This document shows positions 23,681 to 32,974 of a stretch of 64,000 nucleotides of DNA, in pieces. The stretch spans positions 1 through 64,000 of the forward strand of contig NZ_LMFR01000012.1 in NCBI RefSeq assembly GCF_001426925.1, given 5' to 3'. Source of the DNA: Microbacterium sp. Root53. GTDB taxonomy: Bacteria; Actinomycetota; Actinomycetes; Actinomycetales; Microbacteriaceae. The translations under genes were made by a program, and so were the position numbers. How positions within the stretch are numbered: the first letter of the stretch is position 1; the number at the start of each line of letters is the position of its first letter. The notes beneath the pieces were generated by a model. The model saw nothing but the letters and a program-made list of their open reading frames with translations, did not search any database and was not told the DNA's origin.

Positions 23681-25462
23681 ATGAGTACTTCCGTGGTCCT
23701 CCCCGAGCTCGGCGAGAGCGTCACCGAGGGAACGGTCACCCGCTGGCTGAAGAAGGTCGGCGACACGATCGCCGTCGACGAGGCCCTGCTGGAGATCTCG
23801 ACCGACAAGGTCGACACCGAGATCCCGTCCCCCGTCGCCGGCGTGATCGAGGAGATCCTCGTTCAGGAAGACGAGACCGTCGAGGTCGGCGCCGTGCTGG
23901 CCAAGATCGGCGACGGCTCGGGTGCCGCGCCCGCCGGCGACGCGCCGGCGCAGGAGGCCTCGGCCGCCGAGGCCGCGCCGGCCGAGGCGCCCGCCGCCGA
24001 GCAGGCCGCGCCCGCGGCCGAGCCCGCTCCGGCCCCCGCCGCCGAGGCCGCGCCCGCGGCCCCCGCCGGCGACGCCACCGACATCGTGCTCCCGGAGCTC
24101 GGCGAGAGCGTCACCGAGGGCACCGTCACGCGCTGGCTGAAGAAGGTCGGCGACGAGATCGCCGTCGACGAGGCGCTGCTGGAGATCTCGACCGACAAGG
24201 TCGACACCGAGATCCCGTCGCCGGTCGCCGGCGTCATCCAGGAGATCCTGGTCCAGGAGGACGAGACGGTCGAGGTCGGCTCCGTGCTGGCCCGCGTCGG
24301 CAGCGGCGCGCCCGCCGCCGCCCCGGCCCCCGCCGCCGCGCCCGAGGCTCCGGCCGAGCAGCCGGCCCCCGCTCAGGAGGCCCCGGCTCAGGAGGCCCCC
24401 GCTCAGGAGGCGCCCGCCCAGGCGGCCCCGGCGCCCGCCCAGCCCGCGGCGCCGACCGAGCCCGTCGCGGCCCCGGCCCCCAGCGCCGAGGCTCCGAAGG
24501 CCGAGCCCGCGGCGCCGACGTTCACCCCGCCCGCCGAGGGCGACGACAAGGTCTACGTCACGCCGCTCGTGCGCCGCCTGGCCGCGCAGAACGGCGTCGA
24601 CCTCGCGACGGTCAGCGGCACCGGCGTCGGCGGTCGCATCCGCAAGGAGGACGTGCTCAAGGCCGCCGAGACCGCTGCGGCTCCCGCCGCGGCCGGTGCG
24701 GCGCCCGCCGCCGGCGCGCCCGCCGCCACCAAGCTCCCCGTGTCGGAACTGCGCGGCACCACGCAGCCGATGACGCGCCTGCGCAAGGTGCTCGCGTCGC
24801 GTGCGGTCGAGTCGATGACCTCGACCGCCCAGCTGACCACCGTGGTCGAGGTGGACGTCACGAAGCTGGCCGCGTTCCGCGACCAGGTGAAGGGCGACTT
24901 CCAGGCCAAGACCGGCGCCAAGCTGTCGTTCCTGCCGTTCTTCGCCCTGGCCGCCGCGGAGGCGCTGCAGGCGTACCCGATCATCAACTCGACGCTCGAC
25001 GGCGAGAACATCGTCTACCCGCCGACCGAGAACCTCTCGATCGCGGTCGACACCGAGAAGGGCCTGTACACGCCGGTCCTGCGCGACGCGGCGTCGAAGA
25101 ACCTCGCCGAGATCGCGGCCGGCATCGCCGACCTCGCTGAGCGCACGCGCAACAGCAAGCTGAAGCCGGACGACCTCGCGGGCGGCACGTTCACGCTGAC
25201 GAACACGGGCTCGCGCGGCGCGCTGTTCGACACGCCGGTCGTGTTCCTGCCCCAGTCGGCCATCCTCGGCACGGGCATCGTCTTCAAGCGCCCCGGCGTC
25301 GTGAAGGTCGACGGCGTCGAGGCGATCGGCATCCGCTCGTACGTCTACCTCGCGCTGTCGTACGACCACCGCACGATCGATGGCGCCGACGCGGCCCGTT
25401 ACCTGTCGGCCGTCAAGGCGCGCCTGGAGGAGGCGGCCTTCGCCGCCGATCTCGGCATCTGA
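23681..25462 (+). CDS. sucB: Dihydrolipoamide acyltransferase (E2), two lipoyl domains
   Basis: Encodes 593 residues: two nearly identical lipoyl domains (lipoyl Lys43 and Lys173 in TDKVDTE), Ala/Pro/Glu linkers, a peripheral-subunit-binding domain (TPLVRRLAAQNGVDL), and the catalytic domain with His563 and Asp567 (SYDHRTIDG). The assignment between 2-oxoglutarate and pyruvate E2 is open; actinobacterial SucB/DlaT proteins look like this and may serve both. AAGGAG precedes the ATG. The second linker carries a 15-bp tandem repeat (PAQEA units) that places AGGAGG at 24375, 24390 and 24405. Confidence 0.93.
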   Translation: MSTSVVLPELGESVTEGTVTRWLKKVGDTIAVDEALLEISTDKVDTEIPSPVAGVIEEILVQEDETVEVGAVLAKIGDGSGAAPAGDAPAQEASAAEAAPAEAPAAEQAAPAAEPAPAPAAEAAPAAPAGDATDIVLPELGESVTEGTVTRWLKKVGDEIAVDEALLEISTDKVDTEIPSPVAGVIQEILVQEDETVEVGSVLARVGSGAPAAAPAPAAAPEAPAEQPAPAQEAPAQEAPAQEAPAQAAPAPAQPAAPTEPVAAPAPSAEAPKAEPAAPTFTPPAEGDDKVYVTPLVRRLAAQNGVDLATVSGTGVGGRIRKEDVLKAAETAAAPAAAGAAPAAGAPAATKLPVSELRGTTQPMTRLRKVLASRAVESMTSTAQLTTVVEVDVTKLAAFRDQVKGDFQAKTGAKLSFLPFFALAAAEALQAYPIINSTLDGENIVYPPTENLSIAVDTEKGLYTPVLRDAASKNLAEIAAGIADLAERTRNSKLKPDDLAGGTFTLTNTGSRGALFDTPVVFLPQSAILGTGIVFKRPGVVKVDGVEAIGIRSYVYLALSYDHRTIDGADAARYLSAVKARLEEAAFAADLGI

Positions 25463-25474
25463 CGCAGACGTCCC

Positions 25475-25510
25475 CGAGGGGCTCGGCCGCATCCGCGGCC
25501 GGGCCCCTCG
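25475..25510. terminator. Hairpin terminator after the E2 gene
   Basis: A 16-bp stem (CGAGGGGCTCGGCCGC side) with an ATCC loop and a single G-T pair, followed by TCGTTC. It sits between convergent genes. Confidence 0.8.
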
Positions 25511-25532
25511 TCGTTCGGGGCGGCGCCCGTCC

Positions 25533-26888
25533 TCACCCGGCCGCCATGGGGGTCGCCGTGCGGAGCAGCCAGCGCCCGTCGAGCCGGACGAGCTGCAGCA
25601 GCAAGGACCCGCGCTCCCCCGCCGGGTCGTCCGCGCGCAGCACGGCGACGTCGCCGTAGTCGTCGAGCAGTGCGAGCTGCGTCGCACCGACAGCGGTCTC
25701 GAGCGCCTCCGGCGGCAGCGGCTCGGCCCCGGCATCGCGGATGCCCGCGCACAGCGGGTCGCCGTGCGCGACGCATTCGGCCAGCTCGTCGAGCAGCCGC
25801 TCGGCGGCCGCGGCGGGATCCTCAGGAGCGGGCGCCCCCGCGACAGGCTCCTCCGAGGACGCCGGCGACGCATCCGGCGAGGGCCCCGGCGCCGCCGCCG
25901 GCGATCGCTCCGACGCGCCGCGCGCCGCGGCGGGCTCCGGCTCGGCGGGCCAGAGCAGGCCGCCGCCGAGCACGAGCGCCGCGACGACGCCGCCGGCCAG
26001 CAGCGGTGCGCGCCGCCCGCCCGCGAGGCGGGAGCGGAGTGCGGCACGGGTGCGGTCGAGCGCATCCCCCACCGCGTCGGCGATCCCGGCGTCGCCGAAG
26101 CGCTCGATGAGCCCCGGGATCCCGGATCCCGCGGGGCGGAGCTCGACAGCCGTCCGAGGCGCCGCCACGCGCGGACCGCCCGCCCTCTCCTCGGCGCGCT
26201 CGATCGCGCGCGGGGCGCACGCCTCGAACAGGGCGTCCTCGAGCTGCGGCAGCGCCCTCACGAGCGCCCTGGGCCGCTGCAGAGCGGACCGCCCCTCCTC
26301 CAGGAGCCGGACCAGGACCCGGTCCCGCGTGTGCTCGGCCGCCTGGGCGATCACGGCGTCGGCGGCCGAGACCACCGGCTCGGCGTCGTCGGATCCGGGC
26401 GCGAACAGCGGCCGGCCCCCGTCGTCGATCCACCACGTGCCGCGCGGGCCCTCGGACTCGGGCGCCTGGTCGGCCCAGGCCTCCCGCACGCCCCGCAGCA
26501 GGCTGACGACCAGGGTCACGAGCTCACCCCCGGCCAGCGGCGCGCCACCCGCCGCGCGCGCCGCGAGCAGCCGCGCCAGGGGCTCCCGGCACCAGGGCAG
26601 CTCGAGGTCGTGCCCGTCCCCGCGCCGGACGACGTCGCACGGCGCGAGCAGGTGCTGCGGCGGGTCGGGCCGCCCGCAGAAGACGCGGTCCCGCGCCTCG
26701 ACCGCGTCCGCGAGCACGACCCGTCGATCGCCCGCGGCGGCCAGCACCCCCGCGACGGGCGAGAGGGGCGGCTCGACGCGGCGGATCGGCCGGTACGCGT
26801 CGGTCAGCGCGGGCGCCCGCGATCCGACGGGGGTCGTGCCCGAGGACGCGGGCGGCTGCTCGAGAGGCGCGATCGGCGGGCGGGTCAT
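25533..26888 (-). CDS. Unknown membrane protein with pseudokinase-like N-terminus
   Basis: Encodes 451 residues. The cytoplasmic N-terminal half has PLARLLAARAAGGAPLAGGE, LVTLVVSLLRGVREAW and WWIDDGGRPLF, which faintly resemble the alphaC-to-catalytic-loop region of Ser/Thr kinases but without HRD, Lys or DFG residues. One transmembrane segment (APLLAGGVVAALVLGGGLLW) follows near residue 300, then a Pro/Ala linker and an external domain (LLDELAECVAHGDPLCAGI, VAVLRADD, LLQLVRLDGRWLL). The kinase resemblance is inference. CAGGAT lies 6 nt before the ATG, a weak leaderless promoter. Confidence 0.6.
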   Translation of the reverse strand: MTRPPIAPLEQPPASSGTTPVGSRAPALTDAYRPIRRVEPPLSPVAGVLAAAGDRRVVLADAVEARDRVFCGRPDPPQHLLAPCDVVRRGDGHDLELPWCREPLARLLAARAAGGAPLAGGELVTLVVSLLRGVREAWADQAPESEGPRGTWWIDDGGRPLFAPGSDDAEPVVSAADAVIAQAAEHTRDRVLVRLLEEGRSALQRPRALVRALPQLEDALFEACAPRAIERAEERAGGPRVAAPRTAVELRPAGSGIPGLIERFGDAGIADAVGDALDRTRAALRSRLAGGRRAPLLAGGVVAALVLGGGLLWPAEPEPAAARGASERSPAAAPGPSPDASPASSEEPVAGAPAPEDPAAAAERLLDELAECVAHGDPLCAGIRDAGAEPLPPEALETAVGATQLALLDDYGDVAVLRADDPAGERGSLLLQLVRLDGRWLLRTATPMAAG

Positions 26889-27018
26889 GGCCTCATCCTG
26901 CGCCCGCCCCGCCGTCCCTTCGCCCCGCCAGCAGCGCCGGGAGCGAACGCGCCCGGATCGACGGCCTGTGGACGAGTCGCGCGCCGCCCTCACGGTCGGC
27001 GCACCGCATCCCACTGGG

Positions 27019-27024
27019 TACTCT
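27019..27024 (+). promoter_or_regulatory. -10 box for leaderless DUF4191 gene
   Basis: TACTCT is followed by six bases and ATG 27031. Confidence 0.55.
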
Positions 27025-27030
27025 TGACGT

Positions 27031-27738
27031 ATGGCAGCACGCACCCCCGAGGCCGAGAAGCGGCCCGGATTCTTCCGGCAGATCAGGTCCCTGTTCACCT
27101 TCACGCGCGAGGTGTACCCCTGGCTCGGGTGGCTGCTGCTCGGCATCCTCGTCGCGGGCGTCCTCGTCGGCGTCCTGATCGGCGTCCTGCTCCAGCCGAC
27201 GTGGTGGGGCATCCTGCTGTGGGCCATCGCCGGCCTGATGCTCGGCGCGCTCGCGGCCATGACGACCATGACGCGCATCTCCACGCGCGCGATGTACCGC
27301 AAGATCGACGGCATGCCCGGCGCGACCGGCCACGTGCTCTCCACGATGCTCGGCCGCAGCTGGCGCTCGAGCGAGATGCCCGTCGGGGTCAACCCCAAGA
27401 CGCAGGAGGCCGTGTACCGCGCGGTCGGCCGCGGCGGCGTCGTGATCGTCGGCGAGGGCTCGCGCGGCCGCCTCGCGCGCCTGATGCGCGACGAGCGGAT
27501 GAAGGTCAGCCGCGTCGCCACCGGCGTGCCGGTGCACGAGCTCTACGTCGGCCACGGCGAGGGCGACGTCCCGATCGCGGACCTCGCCAAGACCATCAAG
27601 GCGCTCCCCAAGGCCATCGACCGCGCCACCATGGGCGCCGTCGTCCAGCGCATCGAGTCGGTCTCGCAGTCGCTCGCCTCGCTGCCGATCCCCAAGGGCA
27701 TCGACCCGACCAAGGCCCGCGCGCCCCGACCGCGCTGA
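27031..27738 (+). CDS. DUF4191 family membrane protein
   Basis: A 235-residue protein with a basic N-terminus (RPGFFRQIRSLFTFTREVYPW), two adjacent transmembrane helices (LLLGILVAGVLVGVLIGVLL, ILLWAIAGLMLGALAAM), and a soluble domain with MYRKIDGMPGA, VNPKTQEAVYRAVGRGGVVIVGEG and LPKAIDRA. This matches DUF4191, an actinobacterial family found beside glnA and RDD genes, of unknown function. A strong terminator follows. Confidence 0.88.
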   Translation: MAARTPEAEKRPGFFRQIRSLFTFTREVYPWLGWLLLGILVAGVLVGVLIGVLLQPTWWGILLWAIAGLMLGALAAMTTMTRISTRAMYRKIDGMPGATGHVLSTMLGRSWRSSEMPVGVNPKTQEAVYRAVGRGGVVIVGEGSRGRLARLMRDERMKVSRVATGVPVHELYVGHGEGDVPIADLAKTIKALPKAIDRATMGAVVQRIESVSQSLASLPIPKGIDPTKARAPRPR

Positions 27739-27750
27739 CGCCTCCGAGCG

Positions 27751-27780
27751 AAGAGCCCCCGCCGCCGGCGGGGGCTCTTT
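27751..27780 (+). terminator. Intrinsic terminator after DUF4191 gene
   Basis: AAGAGCCCCCGCC and its exact complement form a 13-bp stem with a 3-base loop and end in TTT. Confidence 0.88.
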
Positions 27781-27798
27781 CCGTCCCGGAGGTCCGGA

Positions 27799-28200
27799 TC
27801 AGGCGCGGACGAGCACCGTACCGGCGGCCCGGTCGTGCAGCCCGCGCTGATCGCCGTCCCAGATCACGGCGGGGATGACGAGGACCAGCAGCAGCGTCCG
27901 GACGATCGGGCGCCAGACGCCGGGCCACCCGCCGCCCTGGAGCTGCAGCCGCATGCCGGCGAGGCGGTGGCCGGGGCTGCCGCCGATCGTCGGGATGAAC
28001 AGGATCTGGACGACCGCGAACACGAGCATCGTCGCGATCGCGTCGTACTGGAAGAAGGCGATCGAGATCACCACCGCGGCGAGCCAGTCGATCGCGAGGC
28101 CCGCGAGCCGGCGCGGCACCCGGGCGACCGAGCCCGACCCCTCTCTCGGCAGCCCGAGGCGCTGCCCGGGATAGGTCTCGTCGGCGGTGGAGGACGTCAT
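27799..28200 (-). CDS. RDD family membrane protein
   Basis: A 133-residue protein with three hydrophobic segments (LAGLAIDWLAAVVISIAFF, TMLVFAVVQILFIPT, RTLLLVLVIPAVIWD). The RDD pattern appears as RRLAGLAIDW, and GGSPGHRLAGMRLQ is the usual loop. Function is unknown; RDD proteins are possible small transporters. It diverges from glnA, with TAGGCT (28207-28212) 6 nt ahead of its ATG. Confidence 0.88.
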   Translation of the reverse strand: MTSSTADETYPGQRLGLPREGSGSVARVPRRLAGLAIDWLAAVVISIAFFQYDAIATMLVFAVVQILFIPTIGGSPGHRLAGMRLQLQGGGWPGVWRPIVRTLLLVLVIPAVIWDGDQRGLHDRAAGTVLVRA

Positions 28201-28206
28201 CCGTCC

Positions 28207-28212
28207 AGCCTA
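28207..28212 (-). promoter_or_regulatory. -10 box for leaderless RDD gene
   Basis: TAGGCT is followed by six bases and ATG 28200. Confidence 0.55.
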
Positions 28213-28246
28213 CGTGCCGCGGAACGACGCGGATCACGGCGCCCGC

Positions 28247-28284
28247 GTAACATGCCGGAAACATGAGGGACACCCTCGGGCAAC
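28247..28284 (+). promoter_or_regulatory. GlnR-type nitrogen box upstream of glnA
   Basis: Two tandem copies of the GlnR pattern with exact 6-bp gaps: GTAAC-N6-GAAAC (28247-28262), then N6, then GACAC-N6-GCAAC (28269-28284). The first copy matches the published actinobacterial consensus gTnAC-N6-GaAAC perfectly. A -10 candidate (TAGGTT, 28295-28300) lies just downstream, an activator-like position. Confidence 0.75.
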
Positions 28285-28359
28285 GCCGGGCCTATAGGTT
28301 CAGGCCGTCACCTGTGTTCCAGGCGATCCCACCCGAAGTCCCACCAATCTGGAGCCGCA

Positions 28360-29784
<1,425 letters not shown>

Positions 29785-29796
29785 TCCGAGCCGCGC

Positions 29797-29830
29797 GAGG
29801 CCCCGTCACCTTCCGAGGTGGCGGGGCCTC
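29797..29830. terminator. Terminator between glnA and glnE
   Basis: GAGGCCCCGTCACCT pairs with AGGTGGCGGGGCCTC (15 bp, one G-T) with a 4-base loop, directly after glnA. Confidence 0.82.
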
Positions 29831-29885
29831 CGTCGTCGCGCGAGACTGCAACGCCGCGCCGACACAGCGGGTGACCGCAGCGTTC

Positions 29886-29961
29886 TCAGCGCGGCGATGC
29901 GGTATCAGCGCGGCGATGCGGTCTCAGCGCGGCGATGCGGTCTCGGCGCGGCGTTGCGGTA
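29886..29961. repeat. Four-copy 19-bp tandem repeat abutting the glnE stop
   Basis: Units TCAGCGCGGCGATGCGGTA/C start at 29886, 29905, 29924 and 29943. The last unit has two substitutions. The TCA beginning a would-be fifth unit is the complement of the glnE stop codon at 29962-29964, so the array begins exactly where glnE ends. Confidence 0.92.
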
Positions 29962-32900
29962 TCAGCCGTAGAAGAGGCGGTCGAAGACGCGGCGCGCGCG
30001 GCGCGCGGTGCCGAGCCAGTCCTGCTCCACCTGCGTGGCGCTGTGCGGCGGGTACTCCAGGATGCGGCCGATGCCGTCGAGCAGGCGGCGGTCCGTGGGC
30101 AGGACGTCGCTGGTCTGACCCGACAGCAGCGTGTTGGCCGAGCGCAGGCGCGCCGCGAGGAGCCACGCGGCGCGCAGGCGGGAGGCGTCCTCCTCCCCCA
30201 CGAGGTCGGCCTCGACGGCGGCCTGGAGGGCGTCCAGGGTCGACGTGGTGCGCAGCCCCGGCACCGCGTGGGCGTGCTGCAGCTGCAGGAGCTGGACGAG
30301 CCACTCGACGTCGCTCAGGCCGCCGGGGCCGAGCTTGAGATGCCGGGTCGGGTCGACGCGGTGCGGCAGCCGCTCGGTCTCCACGCGCGCCTTGATCCGC
30401 TTGATCTCGCGCAGGGCCTGCTGCTCGACGCGCTCGGGGTAGCGCACGTCGTCGGCGAGCTCCGTGAACGCGGCGATCAGCTTCACCGACCCCGCCACGC
30501 CCCGCGCGCGCAGCAGCGCCTGCGCCTCCCACGAGAGGGACCAGCGCCGGTAGTACTCGGCGTAGGCGTCGAGCGACCGGACGATCGGGCCCTTGCGCCC
30601 CTCGGGGCGCAGGTCGGCGTCGAGGTCGAGCGGCAGGCGGAAGTCCTCCGAGACGCGGCGCACCTCGGCGACGATCTTGAGCGCGAGGGCCTCGGCGCGG
30701 TGCGGCTCGACTCCCTCCGGGCGGTACACGTACAGCACGTCGGCGTCGGATCCGAAGCCGAGCTCGGCGCCGCCGAACCGGCCCATGCCGATGATCGCGA
30801 AGTCCAGGCTCGCCTCCTCGTCCGGCACGATCTCGCGCCGGACGGCCCGCAGCGTGGCCTGCAGCGTCACCTCGGTGATCGTGGTGAGCGCGTGGCTGAG
30901 CTGGTCGATCGTCGTCACGCCGAGCACGGCGCCCATCGCGGTGCGCAGCATCTCGCGGCGGCGGAGCGCCCGCACGGAGCGCATGGCGTCCTCGATCGTC
31001 GCGTGGCGGGTCTGGATGGCGCGCGCCTCCTCCTCGAGGGAGGCGCCCGGCCGCGGCAGCAGCTGATCGTCGCTGTCGAGCCACGCGACCGACTCGGGGA
31101 TCCACTCCATGAGCTCGCCGACGTAACGCGAGGTCGACAGCAGGCGCGTCAGGCGCTCGGCGGCGCCGGACGAGTCGCGCAGCATCCGGAGGAACCACGG
31201 CGTGTCCCCCAGTCGCTCGCTGATCCGGCGGAACGCCACCAGCCCGTAGTCCGGATCCGCGCCGTCCGCGAACATCCGGAGCATCACCGGCATCAGATGC
31301 TTCTGGATGGTCGCCTTGCGGCTCAGGCCGCTCGTCACCGCGCCGATGTGGCGCAGCGCGACGGCGGGCTCACGGAAGCCGATCGCCGCGAGGCGGTCGC
31401 GGGCCTGCTCCGTGGTCAGGCTGCCCTCGTCCTCCGGAAGGCGCGCCACGGCCCCCAGCAGGGGCCGGTAGAACAGGCGCACGTGCACCTCGCGCACCTC
31501 GCGCTTGACGTCCTCCCACACCGTCTGGATGCCGTCGGCCGAGTCGGCGAGACCGGTGGCCCGCGCGAGCGCACGCAGGCCCTCCTCCGTGCGCGGCATC
31601 AGGTGCGTGCGCGTGAGCCCAGCGAGCTGCAGGCGGTGCTCCAGGAGGCGCAGCGTGCGGTAGTCGCGCGCGAACACGGCGGCCTCGGCGCGGCCGATGT
31701 AGCCGCCGGCCTCGAGCGCGTCGATCGCGGGGAGCGTGCCGCGGTGGCGCACCGACTCGTCCGTGCGGCCGTGCACGAGCTGCAGCAGCTGCACCGCGAA
31801 CTCGATGTCGCGGATGCCGCCGGGGCCGAGCTTGACCTGCAGCGGCACGTCGGCTGGCGGGATGTGCTCCATGACGCGCTCGCGCATCCGCTGGACGCTG
31901 TCGACGAAGTCCTCCCGGCCGGCGCTCGCCCACACCTTCGGCTGGGTGGCGGCGACGTACGCCTCACCCAGCTCGTGATCGCCCGCGAGCGGGCGCGCCT
32001 TGAGGAGCGCCTGGAACTCCCAGCTCTTGGCCCATCGGTCGTAATACGCGATGTGCGACTCGAGCGTGCGCACGAGCGCGCCCTGCTTGCCCTCGGGGCG
32101 CAGGTTCGGGTCCACCTCCCACAGCGGCGGCTCGGCCTCGATGCCGTCGATCCCCCGCATGGTCTGGATGGCCAGGCGCGTGGCGATGTCGATCGCGCGG
32201 CCCTCCGACAGCTCCGCCCCCTCGGCGGGCTCGGCGACGAAGATGACGTCGACGTCGCTGACGTAGTTCAGCTCGCGCGCGCCCGACTTGCCCATGCCGA
32301 TGATCGCGAGGCGCGTGCGCGCGACGTCCTCCCGCGGGTACCCGCCGCCGAAGCCGCCCGCGGCGGCCGAGACCTTGGTGCGGGCGATCGCGAGCGAAGC
32401 CTCCAGCGCAGCGCCCGCGGCATCCGCCAGCGCCGCCGTCACGGCGTCGACGACGCTCACGGGCTCCGGATGCATGAGGTCATACGCCGCGATGCCCGCC
32501 AGCTGCGCGCGGTACGCGACGCGCAGGCTCACCCAGGCTGCGTCGTCGCCCGAGGACGCGAAGCCGTCGTCGTCGGCGCCGACCGCCTCGAGGAGCGCGG
32601 AGCGCAGCGCCTCGCGGGTGGGCAGCTGCATGCCCGCCGCCGGAAGCTCTGTGAGGCGCTCCGGCCGGCGCAGGTAGAAGTCCGCGAAGCCCCGTGAGGC
32701 GCCGAGGAGCCGCCACGCGACCTCGCGTCCCCGCGGGTGCGCGAGCACGTCGCGCACGCTCTCCGCCCGCCGGCGGGCGATCCGCACCAGCCCCGCGAGT
32801 GCCTCATCCGGATCGGCCGCGCGCGCAGCGTCCGTCAGCAGAGCGTCGCGTTCGAGCCCGACGAGCCCGCCCAGCTCGGCGAGCTGCGTCTCGGCCTCGT

Positions 32901-32964
32901 CGAGGTGCGCGAAGCCGAGGCGCGCGAGATCCGTGAGGAACGACCTGCGGTCGCGGCTGCTCAT
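29962..32964 (-). CDS. glnE: Bifunctional glutamine synthetase adenylyltransferase/deadenylyltransferase
   Basis: A 1000-residue protein with two copies of the nucleotidyltransferase/GlnD-linker module. N-terminal half: IIGMGKSGARELNYVSDVDVIF and VDPNLRPEGKQGALVRTL. C-terminal half: IIGMGRFGGAELGFGSDADVLY and LDADLRPEGRKGPIVRSL. Each half ends in LKLGPGGxxDxEW/F. It attaches or removes AMP on Tyr402 of the GlnA encoded convergently. The start ATG is 10 bp after the glnA2 stop, so glnA2-glnE form an operon. A 19-bp tandem repeat abuts the stop. Confidence 0.96.
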   Translation of the reverse strand: MSSRDRRSFLTDLARLGFAHLDEAETQLAELGGLVGLERDALLTDAARAADPDEALAGLVRIARRRAESVRDVLAHPRGREVAWRLLGASRGFADFYLRRPERLTELPAAGMQLPTREALRSALLEAVGADDDGFASSGDDAAWVSLRVAYRAQLAGIAAYDLMHPEPVSVVDAVTAALADAAGAALEASLAIARTKVSAAAGGFGGGYPREDVARTRLAIIGMGKSGARELNYVSDVDVIFVAEPAEGAELSEGRAIDIATRLAIQTMRGIDGIEAEPPLWEVDPNLRPEGKQGALVRTLESHIAYYDRWAKSWEFQALLKARPLAGDHELGEAYVAATQPKVWASAGREDFVDSVQRMRERVMEHIPPADVPLQVKLGPGGIRDIEFAVQLLQLVHGRTDESVRHRGTLPAIDALEAGGYIGRAEAAVFARDYRTLRLLEHRLQLAGLTRTHLMPRTEEGLRALARATGLADSADGIQTVWEDVKREVREVHVRLFYRPLLGAVARLPEDEGSLTTEQARDRLAAIGFREPAVALRHIGAVTSGLSRKATIQKHLMPVMLRMFADGADPDYGLVAFRRISERLGDTPWFLRMLRDSSGAAERLTRLLSTSRYVGELMEWIPESVAWLDSDDQLLPRPGASLEEEARAIQTRHATIEDAMRSVRALRRREMLRTAMGAVLGVTTIDQLSHALTTITEVTLQATLRAVRREIVPDEEASLDFAIIGMGRFGGAELGFGSDADVLYVYRPEGVEPHRAEALALKIVAEVRRVSEDFRLPLDLDADLRPEGRKGPIVRSLDAYAEYYRRWSLSWEAQALLRARGVAGSVKLIAAFTELADDVRYPERVEQQALREIKRIKARVETERLPHRVDPTRHLKLGPGGLSDVEWLVQLLQLQHAHAVPGLRTTSTLDALQAAVEADLVGEEDASRLRAAWLLAARLRSANTLLSGQTSDVLPTDRRLLDGIGRILEYPPHSATQVEQDWLGTARRARRVFDRLFYG

Positions 32965-32974
32965 GCGCGCCGAT

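Noticed and set aside
29886..29961. CRISPR-like array
   Set aside because: The 19-bp units are contiguous without spacers and no cas genes are present, so it is a simple tandem repeat.
29935..32697. 920-residue open frame opposite glnE
   Set aside because: Same shadow effect; it runs through the tandem repeat and lacks any recognisable domain.
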